Shown piece by piece: positions 1-9,400 of a stretch of 18,341 nucleotides of DNA (position 1 is its first letter; each line of letters begins with the position of its first letter). Location of the stretch: the NCBI GenBank assembly GCA_964352225.1, contig CAYGRM010000099.1, positions 1-18,341 on the forward strand, given 5' to 3'. Below the pieces are notes generated by a model. The model was not told the origin of the DNA and did no database searches. It worked only from the letters and a program-made list of their open reading frames with translations. The DNA comes from CAJQQY01 sp964352225. Its GTDB lineage: Bacteria; Bacteroidota; Bacteroidia; Chitinophagales; Saprospiraceae. Made by a program: the position numbers and the translations under genes.

Positions 1-52
1 TGCGACTACTGAAAACAGCAGATTTCGTTTTAAATTCGTTTCATGAGATTTT

Positions 53-421
53 CTATTTATTCGTAAATATTTTCCTCTTAAATTCTGGCTTCTCTCCAAA
101 ATTAAAAAGTAGTCCGACTTCTATTTCTGTTGCTTTTAAGTAATTAAGAAGCTGAATTTCATTCTCTTTTCTCAAATCACTTGCAGCTTTTAATTCTAAA
201 ATAACTTCTCCCTCAACTACAATGTCTGCGAAATAATTACCGATTTCTTTCCCATCGTAAAATACTTTTATCTGCTTTTGTCTTTCGCAAAATAAACCTA
301 GCTTCTCTAATTCTAAAAGCATTGCATTCTCATAAACCTTTTCCAAAAATCCATATCCAAGTTTGTTGTAAACATTATAATATGCCTTAATAATCACAGA
401 AGTGAGCCAATCATGTTTCAT
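53..421 (-). CDS. GxxExxY family protein (PDDEXK_3 superfamily)
   Basis: This is a 122-residue protein. The family signature GxxExxY is present as G24-F-L-E27-K-V-Y30. A PD-(D/E)xK nuclease-like core follows: D66 in FADIVVEG, then E76-L-K78 in ILELKAA, then Q90 in the helix QLLNYLK. Length and motif order match the small single-domain family, whose members lie in the restriction-endonuclease-like fold but have no established substrate or role that I know of. The ATG at 421 is the natural start, because the family's N-terminal part (helix, GYGFLEKVYE) begins shortly after it. No Shine-Dalgarno is visible, as is usual in Bacteroidota. The gene runs in the same direction as ygiQ but lies 113 bases away behind ATCCG repeats, so it is probably a separate unit. 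Nuclease activity is an inference from the fold. Confidence 0.9.
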   Translation of the reverse strand: MKHDWLTSVIIKAYYNVYNKLGYGFLEKVYENAMLLELEKLGLFCERQKQIKVFYDGKEIGNYFADIVVEGEVILELKAASDLRKENEIQLLNYLKATEIEVGLLFNFGEKPEFKRKIFTNK

Positions 422-490
422 TAGTTTTCGTTCTAGTATGTATAAATCAAAGAGTAATTAGACACAAAAAAAAAACACGAAGCAAGAAAA

Positions 491-524
491 ATCCGTGTCC
501 ATCCGCTTAAATCCGTCCAATCCG
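491..524. repeat. Short tandem ATCCG repeats
   Basis: Four ATCCG words occur at 491, 501, 511 and 520, a period of 9-10 bases (ATCCGTGTCC, ATCCGCTTAA, ATCCGTCCA, ATCCGCGTTCC). They fill most of the gap between the ygiQ stop and the start of the GxxExxY gene. There is no coding potential here. The function is unknown; it could be a dispersed genomic repeat or a protein-binding array. Confidence 0.6.
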
Positions 525-534
525 CGTTCCTATC

Positions 535-2460
535 CTACCTCTTCTTTTTCCGATTACGATTTTTATATTTCCGCATCACCTTATCATTATGCCTTCCATT
601 CAAAATCGTTTTTTTATTATGCTTCTTTTTATCATTGATTAATTTTTCAATCAAATCCTCCCGACCCATCGCAGTCAACTTATCCTTAATCTCTTGAAAA
701 TTTTCTCTTTTATGCCAAAAGAAAAACAAATGTTGCTTCTTTTTCTCCTTTGGAGAAATTGCCGTATAAACTGGTTTCAAAGTATACGGATGCAAACCGG
801 TGTAATAAATAATCGTCGCTACCGTCATTGGAGTTGGGGTAAAATCTTGTACCTGTTCCAGTTTAAAACCCATCTCTTTTGTCTCAGCTGCTAGATTCGC
901 CATTTCCTCTTCCGTAGAACCAGGGTGGCTACTAATGAAGTAAGGAATCAAAGGCTGATTCAATCCATTCTTTTTATTGTAATAATCATACTTCTTTTTG
1001 AAAGCATGGAAATGCTTGAAAGAAGGTTTACGCATAATTTTCAAAGTAGCATCAGAAGTATGTTCAGGGGCTACTTTCAGTCGTCCGCTGATATGACAAG
1101 TTACCAATTGCTCCATGTACTCATCTTCGCTTCCGTCTGAATTTTTATTATAACTATCCGCCAATAAATCATAGCGAATTCCACTTCCTACAAATGCTTT
1201 TTTCACCTTAGGATTAGCATCTACTTTTTTGTAAATATTCGTCAATGGCTTATGACTCGTATCCAAATTACTACATATCACAGGATGAATACAAGAAGGT
1301 GCCACACATCTATCACAGATAGATTGCACTTTTCCTTTCATTCGGTACATGTTAGCAGAAGGCCCACCAAGATCAGAAATGTAGCCTTTGAAGTCGGGCA
1401 TCTCCGTAACTTTTTCCACTTCTTTCAAAATGGATTCCTCTGATCGACTCGAAACAAATTTTCCTTGATGAGCTGAAATCGTACAGAAACTACACCCACC
1501 AAAACATCCTCGATGCATATTGATCGAAAATCGAATCATCTCGTAAGCTGGAATCGAGCCTCGCTTGGCATATTTTGGATGCGCCTGCCGAGTGTACGGC
1601 AAATCGAAAGAAGTATCAATTTCCTGTTCCGTCATCGGAGGATAAGGTGGGTTAACAATTAAATTATAATCGCCACATCCTTGAATCAATCGCCTCGCAT
1701 TTACCTTATTGGATTCTTGCTCGATGGTTTTAAAATTGGCAGCAAATGCTCTTTTATCTCGAAGACATTTTTCATGTGAGGAAAGTTCGAAGTCTTCCCA
1801 TTTTTTCACTTTTGGTAAAGGTTCATTACGAGGAGAAAGAACTGCTGTTTGTGGAATATTTTTCAAATTAGAAAAGGGCACTCCTCGCTTCATCAAGCGA
1901 ACAATCTCTCGCAAAGGCATTTCCCCCATTCCATACACCAACATATCTGCCCCACTCAAACTCAAAAAATTGGGAAATAATTTATCTGACCAATAATCAT
2001 AATGGGTTACTCGCCGCAAAGATGCCTCGATCCCTCCAACCAAAACTGGCACATCAGGATAGATACTTTTTAAAATTTCAGTATAAACTTTTCCAGCATA
2101 ATCAGGTCGAAAACCAGCTGCGCCACCAGGGGTGTAAGCATCGGTTGAACGTCTTCTTTTACTTGCAGTATAGTGATTCACCATCGGATCCATGCAACCA
2201 GAAGTCACTCCAAAAAATAAATTTGGTTTCCCTAATTTTTTAAAATCACGCAAGTCATCCTGCCAGTTAGGTTGTGGAATAATCGCTACTCGCAACCCTT
2301 CACTTTCCAAAATTCGCCCAATCACCGCCGATCCAAAAGCTGGATGATCGACATATGCATCGCCCGAAATGATAATGACATCTAAGTCATTCCATCCTCT
2401 CATTTCTACCTCTTTCTTGGTAATCGGTAGCCAATCTGTAACCGGTCGTTTTGAATCCAT
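535..2460 (-). CDS. YgiQ family radical SAM protein
   Basis: This is a 641-residue radical SAM enzyme-like protein. The cluster motif CxxxCxxC is C319-F-G-G-C323-S-F-C326 inside the typical HRGCFGGCSFC context. The N-terminal part (residues about 1-300) has the B12-binding-like YgiQ region: DVIIISGDAYVDHP, the FGVTSGCMDPMVNHYT block and VGGIEASLRR. Extra cysteines follow the SAM core (CDRCVAPSC near residues 382-390). The tail is strongly basic (KNRNRKKKR) and may bind nucleic acid, which is inference. It is slightly shorter than the E. coli homologue but covers the whole family core. The substrate is not known to me. A perfect TAnnTTTG box lies 21 bases upstream of the ATG, so it is likely transcribed alone. 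Confidence 0.95.
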   Translation of the reverse strand: MDSKRPVTDWLPITKKEVEMRGWNDLDVIIISGDAYVDHPAFGSAVIGRILESEGLRVAIIPQPNWQDDLRDFKKLGKPNLFFGVTSGCMDPMVNHYTASKRRRSTDAYTPGGAAGFRPDYAGKVYTEILKSIYPDVPVLVGGIEASLRRVTHYDYWSDKLFPNFLSLSGADMLVYGMGEMPLREIVRLMKRGVPFSNLKNIPQTAVLSPRNEPLPKVKKWEDFELSSHEKCLRDKRAFAANFKTIEQESNKVNARRLIQGCGDYNLIVNPPYPPMTEQEIDTSFDLPYTRQAHPKYAKRGSIPAYEMIRFSINMHRGCFGGCSFCTISAHQGKFVSSRSEESILKEVEKVTEMPDFKGYISDLGGPSANMYRMKGKVQSICDRCVAPSCIHPVICSNLDTSHKPLTNIYKKVDANPKVKKAFVGSGIRYDLLADSYNKNSDGSEDEYMEQLVTCHISGRLKVAPEHTSDATLKIMRKPSFKHFHAFKKKYDYYNKKNGLNQPLIPYFISSHPGSTEEEMANLAAETKEMGFKLEQVQDFTPTPMTVATIIYYTGLHPYTLKPVYTAISPKEKKKQHLFFFWHKRENFQEIKDKLTAMGREDLIEKLINDKKKHNKKTILNGRHNDKVMRKYKNRNRKKKR

Positions 2461-2480
2461 TTTTTTTAAAATTTTGAGTG

Positions 2481-2488
2481 CAAAGATA
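2481..2488 (-). promoter_or_regulatory. Bacteroidota -7 promoter box of ygiQ
   Basis: On the minus strand this reads TATCTTTG, a perfect match to the Bacteroidota sigma-A -7 consensus TAnnTTTG. It lies 21 bases upstream of the ygiQ ATG. No clear TTG -33 element is seen at the expected distance. Transcription would start near 2474. Confidence 0.6.
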
Positions 2489-2611
2489 CTACTAAAACAT
2501 TAATATGGTTATAATGTTTTTTGCCGCTGACTTTTTATGTGCTCCCGCTGCTTCTATATGACTTTTCGCTGCTTTTTAATTTTCCTATGGAAAATATTAT
2601 GAAGATATTGT

Positions 2612-3750
2612 TTAATCTCGAAACTCCTCCAACACCTTTGCATCGATCCAATAAATATTTCCCAAACCATTATCCGTTCCATTTAACCGACTTTCCAAGG
2701 CTTCATAATTTCTAGGGTTAGGTGAGTTATAATTACTCGTTCGATAGCTCGTCCAAAAGAAATATTTCCCATCAGGACTCATCATTGGGCAATATTCAAA
2801 TTGGTTAGAATTTATTTTTGAGCCTAAATTTTTAGCCTTTGACCATTCCCCATCTTTCTTAAAACTAATGTATAAATCTCCTCCGCCCATATCATCTTCA
2901 CGCCCCCAACTCATAAAAATCATCATATTTCCATCGGGCGAAACATAGGGATCACCTTCACCAGTTGGCGAGTTAATCGCCTCCCCTAAATTTTCAATAC
3001 TGACAATTCCATCATCACTTCTTCTTGCTTCATAAATATCACCTCGACCTAATCCATCTTTATATTGAGCAGAGAAAAAAATCGACCCTTCATTGGTAGT
3101 CGAAACATAAAACTCATTTGCTTTGGTATTTAAAAAATCAAGATTAAGGGGTTTCCCCCAACCTGTCTCAGTTCGGTCAACTGCCCAAATATCAAAATCT
3201 TTTGATTGAGTGGTACTATCATTTAAAGGTCTTTGGGAAATAAAAAACATCCGATTTCCATCCAATGAAAATGAAGGATCAGCATCAGCGTAGCTGCCTG
3301 AAAATGGAGCAACTTCTGGACCTTCCCACTCGCCATTTTTATTTTTTTTCAGTTTTACAATCATCGGGATCTCTCCCTGTACTGTGATTTTGATCATAAT
3401 CAACTCCTTGAATATTTCAATGAATAATAGTTTTTTTGTTTTTGAAAATATCTTGGGGTTTGGGGCAAAGCCCCATTAACAAAGATNNNNNNNNNNACAA
3501 TCGTGTAAAAATTTCGAAAAGGATCGGCAATGGTAAAATAAAATTCATTTCCGTCAGGAGAAAAAACGGCATTTAACTCTTGGAATTCTCGGGAGACAAT
3601 TCCTTTGGCAAACATTTCTGCGGTTGTTCCAACGGTCAACCCAAAGTAATCACCTGTTGGTAATTTTGTCTTTTCGGTTTTGGTCGTTTCAGTTGGAGTG
3701 GAGCAAGACATTGCAAATAATAAGGTAAATACAAAAAGTAGATTCTTCAT
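2612..3750 (-). pseudogene. PD40 beta-propeller lipoprotein, split by an insertion/assembly gap
   Basis: Two adjoining reading frames (3750 to about 3503, and 3361 to 2612) belong to one gene. The N-terminal piece starts MKNLLFVFTLLFAMSC, a lipoprotein signal peptide with a lipobox ending at Cys16, and runs to PFRNFYTI at residue 84. The C-terminal piece continues VKLKKNKNGEWEGPEVAPF. Joining them through the shared GATTGT restores an in-frame protein of about 332 residues. It carries PD40 (WD40-like) blades: FSPDGNEFYF, FSLDGNRMFFISQR, VSPDGNMMIFMSWGR and MSPDGKYFFWTSYR. The intact product would be an outer-membrane or periplasmic propeller of unknown ligand. Between the pieces are about 122 known bases plus ten N. 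The gene is either truly interrupted or the scaffold join is faulty. An alternative TTG/ATG start near 3403-3397 lies in the inserted segment and would give a protein lacking the signal peptide. Confidence 0.75.
3363..3496. other. Segment interrupting the lipoprotein gene, with assembly gap (N 3487-3496)
   Basis: This segment lies between two direct copies of ACAATC (3357-3362 and 3497-3502) and breaks the propeller gene. Its known part contains a G/C-rich hairpin, read on the minus strand as GGGGC-TTT-GCCCC followed by AAACCCC. It also has AAGGAG six bases before an ATG at 3397 (minus strand), a strong Shine-Dalgarno unlike the other genes here. The right-hand contig begins exactly at the direct repeat. 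This fits the edge of an unassembled mobile element with a target duplication, or a misjoined contig end. No transposase is visible. Confidence 0.55.
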
Positions 3751-3771
3751 TTTAAGTTTGTTTTTTTTTTA

Positions 3772-3779
3772 CAAAAATA
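3772..3779 (-). promoter_or_regulatory. -7 promoter box of the lipoprotein gene
   Basis: The minus strand reads TATTTTTG, matching TAnnTTTG, 21 bases upstream of the lipoprotein ATG. The distance equals that of the ygiQ box. It sits directly behind the T-rich tail of the preceding gene's terminator, so the two genes are transcribed separately. Confidence 0.5.
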
Positions 3780-3781
3780 AG

Positions 3782-3813
3782 AAAACCCACACGGTGTTCA
3801 CCATGTGGGTTTT
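3782..3813 (-). terminator. Intrinsic terminator of the NRDE gene
   Basis: The stem pairs AAAACCCACA-c-GGTG with CACC-a-TGTGGGTTTT around a two-base loop (14 pairs and one mismatch). On the minus strand it is followed by TTTTCTTATTTTTG. It lies about 40 bases past the NRDE stop. The bases just before the stem on the minus strand (ACAGTTTCGAGAATG) resemble the ACAGTTTAGAGATTCAT box of the modules near 12205-12398. Confidence 0.85.
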
Positions 3814-3853
3814 ATTTTTTCATTCTCGAAACTGTGGTAAAATGAAAACGGGT

Positions 3854-4585
3854 TTAATTTGTAATGATTTCTTGATTTTGTAAGGTTAAAAACCCTTTTT
3901 CGATTTCACCATTTAATAAATCTTCATATCTCATGGACATTTCGTTTTCGTTTTTTAAAATAGAGGTAATGCTAGTGGTTCTCACCAGGTTGTCCCAATT
4001 CATGACTACATCGAAATTAGGGTTTCCCTCTCCCCCATTTTTGTGAAAATCTAAAATGGAATCTTGATTAATTTCTTTGGTTTTCTTTTTCCAATCGTCA
4101 AACCATTTTCGTCTCTTGGTTTGCCATTCTTCTGCGTACAAAGTTGAAGAGGCCCAAATATATTGTTTTGAAATATCTAACGCTGCAATATGTTTTTCTT
4201 TTTCATCCCAACGAAATTCATATAATTTTCCATCATCAAAAATTATCATGGTAAATGGTTCAATTCCTTCAAAATCAAATTTTTCAAAAAAATCATTCGC
4301 AGTTGGATAACTAAAAAAGTCCAAAGCCATGATCCCTCGACTCAATCGATAAGGTGGTCGATGTTTGTGTTTGATGAATGCACCATTGAGAATACAGACT
4401 AGTTGATTTTTATTTGAAATAGAAATCCAAGTTCCATTGGCTAAAGCATCTTGAGGGTACAACAATGCTTTTCCGTCAATCTTTTTTTCTATCATTCCAG
4501 TTGCAGAACGCTTAGGTGCTTCATCTCGATTGGAGGTAAAAATGAATCTATTTTTTCCGGTTGGAATATAAGTTACTGTGCACAT
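3854..4585 (-). CDS. NRDE family protein (TANGO2-like)
   Basis: This is a 243-residue protein beginning MCTVTYIPTG, with the name-giving motif N19-R20-D21-E22 inside FTSNRDEAPKR. It continues with the family's typical LLYPQDALANGTWISISNKNQLVCILNG block. Length and motif placement match bacterial relatives of eukaryotic TANGO2. The invariant Cys2 directly after Met suggests an Ntn-hydrolase-like arrangement, which is inference from the family. The biochemical role is poorly understood; TANGO2 has been linked to heme and lipid handling. The gene faces away from the Rieske-GltB gene across a 234-base AT-rich spacer, and it ends in a strong terminator. Its upstream spacer holds only a near-match promoter box (TATCTTTA on the minus strand). 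Confidence 0.93.
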   Translation of the reverse strand: MCTVTYIPTGKNRFIFTSNRDEAPKRSATGMIEKKIDGKALLYPQDALANGTWISISNKNQLVCILNGAFIKHKHRPPYRLSRGIMALDFFSYPTANDFFEKFDFEGIEPFTMIIFDDGKLYEFRWDEKEKHIAALDISKQYIWASSTLYAEEWQTKRRKWFDDWKKKTKEINQDSILDFHKNGGEGNPNFDVVMNWDNLVRTTSITSILKNENEMSMRYEDLLNGEIEKGFLTLQNQEIITN

Positions 4586-4819
4586 AAAAATATCTTTTAA
4601 AATTCATTAAAGATACAAATGAAATTGCTTTTTGTTATTTTAAAAAAGAAATCCCAAATTCTTATTTGTGAAATTTTTATTTTTTACTGTGAATGTTTTG
4701 ACTGAGACCTTTCTAAAATTAAAGATTAAATAGTTTTATCCATTCAACATTTGGATTAGGGAAATATAAATTCTACCTTAATTTTTATCAAATTTTTAAC
4801 CTTCTAAAATCGCTTTTTA

Positions 4820-6427
4820 ATGAAAGAAATTAAGCTCTGTAATTTTCAAGAACTTGAAGAAAAAAATCCTACTCACCAACAAGTCAACGGTCTCGATCTA
4901 GTTGTCATCAAATATGGTCAAGAAGTTTCGGTCCTTTATGGAAGATGTTTGCATCGAGGTGCTTTACTTTCTGATGGTCATATAAGTGGACATAATTTAA
5001 TCTGTGGTTTGCATGATTGGGATTACAGATATGATACCGGTGTAAGTGAATATAATAATGACGAAGCACTAAATAAGTTTCATGCTGTCATCAAAGACGA
5101 TTGGGTTTATATTGATGAGGATGAAATTAATGAATATCTCGTTAAATATCCACAGCCATTTAATCGAGATCAATACCTTGGTCAATATGCTGATACTCAT
5201 CCTGAAAGTACGGAACCTTACACGGGATATATCAAGCACTTAGCTCAGCATGGTTTGAAAAAATATGGACACCACGGCCCTTCAGCTTCCATGGGTGTGG
5301 ATAGAAATACTTTGCCTAAGTGGGAAAACATTCAGTTTCTCCCGGCACAATTAGCAACACGACCTTTGCTCGATCATGAAGAAGTCAAAACACAAGTTGT
5401 GATTGGAAAAAATGCAAAAAAGCCAATCGTTTTAGAAATGCCAATCTTTGTTTCGGACATGAGTTTTGGAGCATTATCAAAAGAAGCAAAAATCGCATTA
5501 TCAATCGGAGCAGAACTTTCTGGAACAGGTATTTGTAGTGGTGAAGGTGGAATGATTCCTGAAGAGCAAGAAAATAATTCAAGGTACTTCTATGAACTTG
5601 CTTCTGGTAAGTTTGGTTTTGAATGGGAAAAAGTAGCCAAGGCACAAGCTTTCCATTTCAAAGGTGGACAAGGTGCCAAAACAGGAACAGGTGGACACTT
5701 GCCAGGACATAAAGTAACGAAAGAAATTGCAAAAGTGAGAGGATTGGAAGAAGGTCAAACTGCGATTTCCCCAGCTGCATTTCCTGATTTATTTACCGCT
5801 AATGATTTTAGAGAGGTAGCCGAAGAAGTACGAAAAGTGACAGGAGGAGCTCCCGTGGGTTTTAAAATTGCAGCAAGTCATATTGAAGCAGATATTGATT
5901 TTGCCTTGGAAGTTGGTGTTGATTATATCATCCTCGATGGTCGTGGTGGCGGAACGGGTTCTGCTCCAACCATCTTGAGAGATAATATAAATGTGCCAAC
6001 GATTCCTGCCTTGGCAAGAGCTCGAAAACATTTGAATAAAGTAGGTTCTGATGTTGAATTAATCATCACAGGAGGATTACGAGTTGCAGAAGATTTTGCG
6101 AAAGCATTAATGATGGGAGCTGATGCCATTGCTGTTGCAAATTCCGCTTTGCAAGCAATTGGTTGTTTGGGGATGCGAGCATGTGGTTCAAATAATTGCC
6201 CTGTGGGAATTGCCACTCAAAAAGAAAACTTGAGACAAAGATTAATCATTGAAGCTTCTGCTCAACAGTTGCATAACTTTTTTTCTGCATCCAATGATTT
6301 GATAAAAGTGATTGCTCGATCTTGTGGATATGATGATATTTCAAAATTCAAACATAGTGATTTGAGTACTTATGATATAGATTTGTACCGGTTAGCTGGG
6401 ATTCCTTATGCTGGAATTAATCCTTAG
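4820..6427 (+). CDS. Rieske [2Fe-2S] domain fused to FMN-binding glutamate synthase-like domain
   Basis: This 535-residue protein has two modules. Residues 1-105 form a Rieske domain with C43-L-H45-R-G and C62-G-L-H65-D-W, the standard CxH...CxxH ligand set for a [2Fe-2S] cluster. Residues about 150-500 are the alpha/beta barrel of the glutamate synthase large-subunit family. Visible there are MPIFVSDMSFGALS, CSGEGGMIPEE, the KGGQGAKTGTGGHLPG loop, the FMN-region DGRGGGTGSAP, and C449-x5-C455-x4-C460 (a [3Fe-4S] ligand pattern) ending in NCPVGIATQ. There is no N-terminal glutaminase domain, no GXGXG tail and no neighbouring gltD. It therefore is not a complete classical glutamate synthase; it resembles stand-alone archaeal-type GltB proteins. 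Electron flow from the Rieske cluster to FMN is inference. It is the only plus-strand gene and converges on the next gene with 40 bases between stops. Confidence 0.93.
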   Translation: MKEIKLCNFQELEEKNPTHQQVNGLDLVVIKYGQEVSVLYGRCLHRGALLSDGHISGHNLICGLHDWDYRYDTGVSEYNNDEALNKFHAVIKDDWVYIDEDEINEYLVKYPQPFNRDQYLGQYADTHPESTEPYTGYIKHLAQHGLKKYGHHGPSASMGVDRNTLPKWENIQFLPAQLATRPLLDHEEVKTQVVIGKNAKKPIVLEMPIFVSDMSFGALSKEAKIALSIGAELSGTGICSGEGGMIPEEQENNSRYFYELASGKFGFEWEKVAKAQAFHFKGGQGAKTGTGGHLPGHKVTKEIAKVRGLEEGQTAISPAAFPDLFTANDFREVAEEVRKVTGGAPVGFKIAASHIEADIDFALEVGVDYIILDGRGGGTGSAPTILRDNINVPTIPALARARKHLNKVGSDVELIITGGLRVAEDFAKALMMGADAIAVANSALQAIGCLGMRACGSNNCPVGIATQKENLRQRLIIEASAQQLHNFFSASNDLIKVIARSCGYDDISKFKHSDLSTYDIDLYRLAGIPYAGINP

Positions 6428-6467
6428 AAATATTTTTTGATAGTTGTAAAAAAAGTTTTGTTTAAAG

Positions 6468-9400
6468 TTAATTCTGAACAACAACTCTTTTTACAACTAC
6501 TCCTTTTTCCGTTTTTATTTTTATGAAAAATAAACCTGAAGCTAAGTTCTCCAAATTCGTTTTTTCCAAAATAAAATTATCGTTGCGGTTATATTTTTGA
6601 ATGGTTTGTCCTAATTCATTGAAGATGGAAATTTCAATATTTTCTCTTTTTTCAAACTCTATTTTTAAGAAAAAAGTCCCATCATTTGGATTTGGGAAAA
6701 TTTCAAACGATTGTAAGTTTTCTATTTCAAAAACCGAAGTTGATTCTAACAACACACTTACATTTTCAGAACACCCATTTGCATCCGTCACTTCTAAATC
6801 ATAAACCCCTGATACCAAATCTAAAATTTCAGCCTCATTCCACATACCATCATTCCATTTGAAATCGTAAGGTGATGTACCTCCAATTGCTGTTGCTGAA
6901 ATCATTCCGTCATTTCCGTTAACTGGATCAATCGCAATAATCGAAATAATTAAACTATCTGGTTGAGGAATAAAAAAATCTTGAGTCACCTCACAATTAT
7001 TTAAATCCGTCACGGTAACTGTATAATCTCCCGAAGGCAATCCTGAGTTTGCCCCAGTACTCCAATTAAAAATATATCCTCCATTTCCTCCTTCCACATT
7101 AATATCAATTGCCCCATCTGATATTCCATAACAAGATATTTCCGTAATCATCGAAGTTATACTAATCTCATTAGGTTGAATCAATATGTACGTTTCAATG
7201 TGTTCACAACCTTCCAAATCCGTCACAGTCAAAGTATAATCACCTGCCTCCAATGATGTTATGGTAGATGTAATCTCATTGTTACTCCATACATAATTAA
7301 AGTCTCCGTTCCCTCCAATTGCCTCAGTTTGAATCATTCCATCACTTGCTCCAAAACACGAAATTTCAAAAATAGTCGATATTATAAAAATCGAATCAGG
7401 TGCCTCAATTGTAAATAATTGAATTTCTTCACAACCATTTCCATCCGTAATAGTAATGATATAATCTCCACTTTCAAGGTTATCAATGTCTTGGGTAACA
7501 GCTCCTGTATTCCATAAATAAGTAAAAGCTCCTGTACCTCCTGATGGAAAAATATCAATTGCGCCATCTTCTGTATCATGGCAGGTAGGCATTTCTACTT
7601 GAGACAAAATTTCAATATCTGTATTTTGACTAACAATGATTTCTTTTATTTTTTCACAAAAATTATCATCCGTAATAGTCAAAGTGTATGTCCCAGAACT
7701 TAATTGAGAAATATTGGGAGTCGTCGCTCCATTGCTCCAATTATAATCATAACTACCCACACCACCTGAGGTTTGAGTCATAATCGAGCCCGAATTATTT
7801 CCAAAGCAATCTGCATTTTGCGCAGTTTCTTCAATGATAATTTCATCTGGATTAGTCACCTGAACAATAGCTATTTTTTGGCAAAAATTCCCATCGGTCA
7901 CCGTCAATGTATAAGTTCCTGCTGCAACTCCATCCAAATTTTGCCCCACAGAACCATTGCTCCACAAGTACGAAAAGTTCCCAACACCTCCATTGATACT
8001 CATTTGAGCACCTCCATCTTCACTATCAAAGCAAGAAGTTGTAATTGGATTTGAGGCAATGTCAATCGTTGGAGGCTGATTAATTACCCAATCTAGAACA
8101 GTAATACAACCATTCAAATCTGTGATCGTAACCGTGTATTCTCCTGCATTTAAATTGTCCAAATCCTGAGTTATCTCTCCACTTTCCCAAGTATATTGAA
8201 AACCTCCAGCTCCTCCCGAAACATCTAAATCAATACTTCCTGAATTGTTCCCATGGCAATCAACTTCAATTATATTTTCTAAAATAGTTACTGGTGGTGG
8301 TTCTGAAATTATCGTTTCATCAACAATGGTACAGCCATTTCCATCGGTAACAGTCACCGTATAAATTCCTGCTCCAAGATTAGTTAGATCTTTATCCATT
8401 GAGCCAGTATTCCAAACGTAGGAATAGTTTGGTTCATCCGGAGACAAAATTATTACTCCTCCTGCATAACCAAAACATAAGTTATTGGATGCCGAAATAT
8501 TGAAAGAAGGCTGAGAAGTAAAAACAGTAATTTGATCCACACCTTCCAAACCGTCTGCATTAGTTACTGTTACCGAATAATTAGTCGTAGAAGTAATCGA
8601 GAGATTTCGCGTCGCAGCTGTGCTACCGTCATTCCAAAGGTAAGTGCAATTACAACCTACAACATTTGCATCTAAAGTGAAGGTTTCATCATGACATACG
8701 GTCAAGTTATTTCCTAAATTAACATTAATGATATTGCCCCCAAATTTCACCAACCACCAATCAAAAAAACCACTATTTACAAAAGTCGTATCTATATAAA
8801 ATGAGTTAGTTGCGTTTAGCATTAAAAATCCACCATCCGAAGTTTCCGTAATAGATTTCAAATCTTCGTTCCCTGCACCACCATAAAGTTCAGACCATTC
8901 TTCGGTTCCACTTGCATCTGTTTTGATGATCCACACATCTATATTACCCGCATTATTAGAAAAATTATTAAGGTTAGATTGTACTGATCCTCCGATAATA
9001 TATCCTCCATCTAGAGTTGCCTCAACTGAAAATGCTTCATCATATTTATTACCTCCATAAGTTTTTTCCCAAATCACTTGTCCCAATTCTGAAATTTTCA
9101 CAACCCAATATTGCTCATCGTACCGACCATAAAAACCATTGGATACTAAATCCATCTCACTTTTCACCCCTGCAAAAATATAGTTGCCATCATTTGTTTT
9201 GGATAAACTATTTAATCGATCAGGTGTATCTCCTCCATAAGTTTTTTCCCATAACAATGCTCCTACATTATTTATTTTGATCACCCAAGCATCTCCGTGA
9301 CCATAATTACTAGAAATATCTCCATCATTTGACCATGTATTTCCTGCTATCAAATATTCATCATTATTATTAACAACAATGCTTTTTGCAGCATCGTATC

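Noticed and set aside
2612..3403. Intact 263-residue protein starting in the inserted segment
   Set aside because: Its first 13-15 residues come from the insertion; the rest continues exactly the propeller frame of the upstream piece, so it is the 3' part of a split gene.
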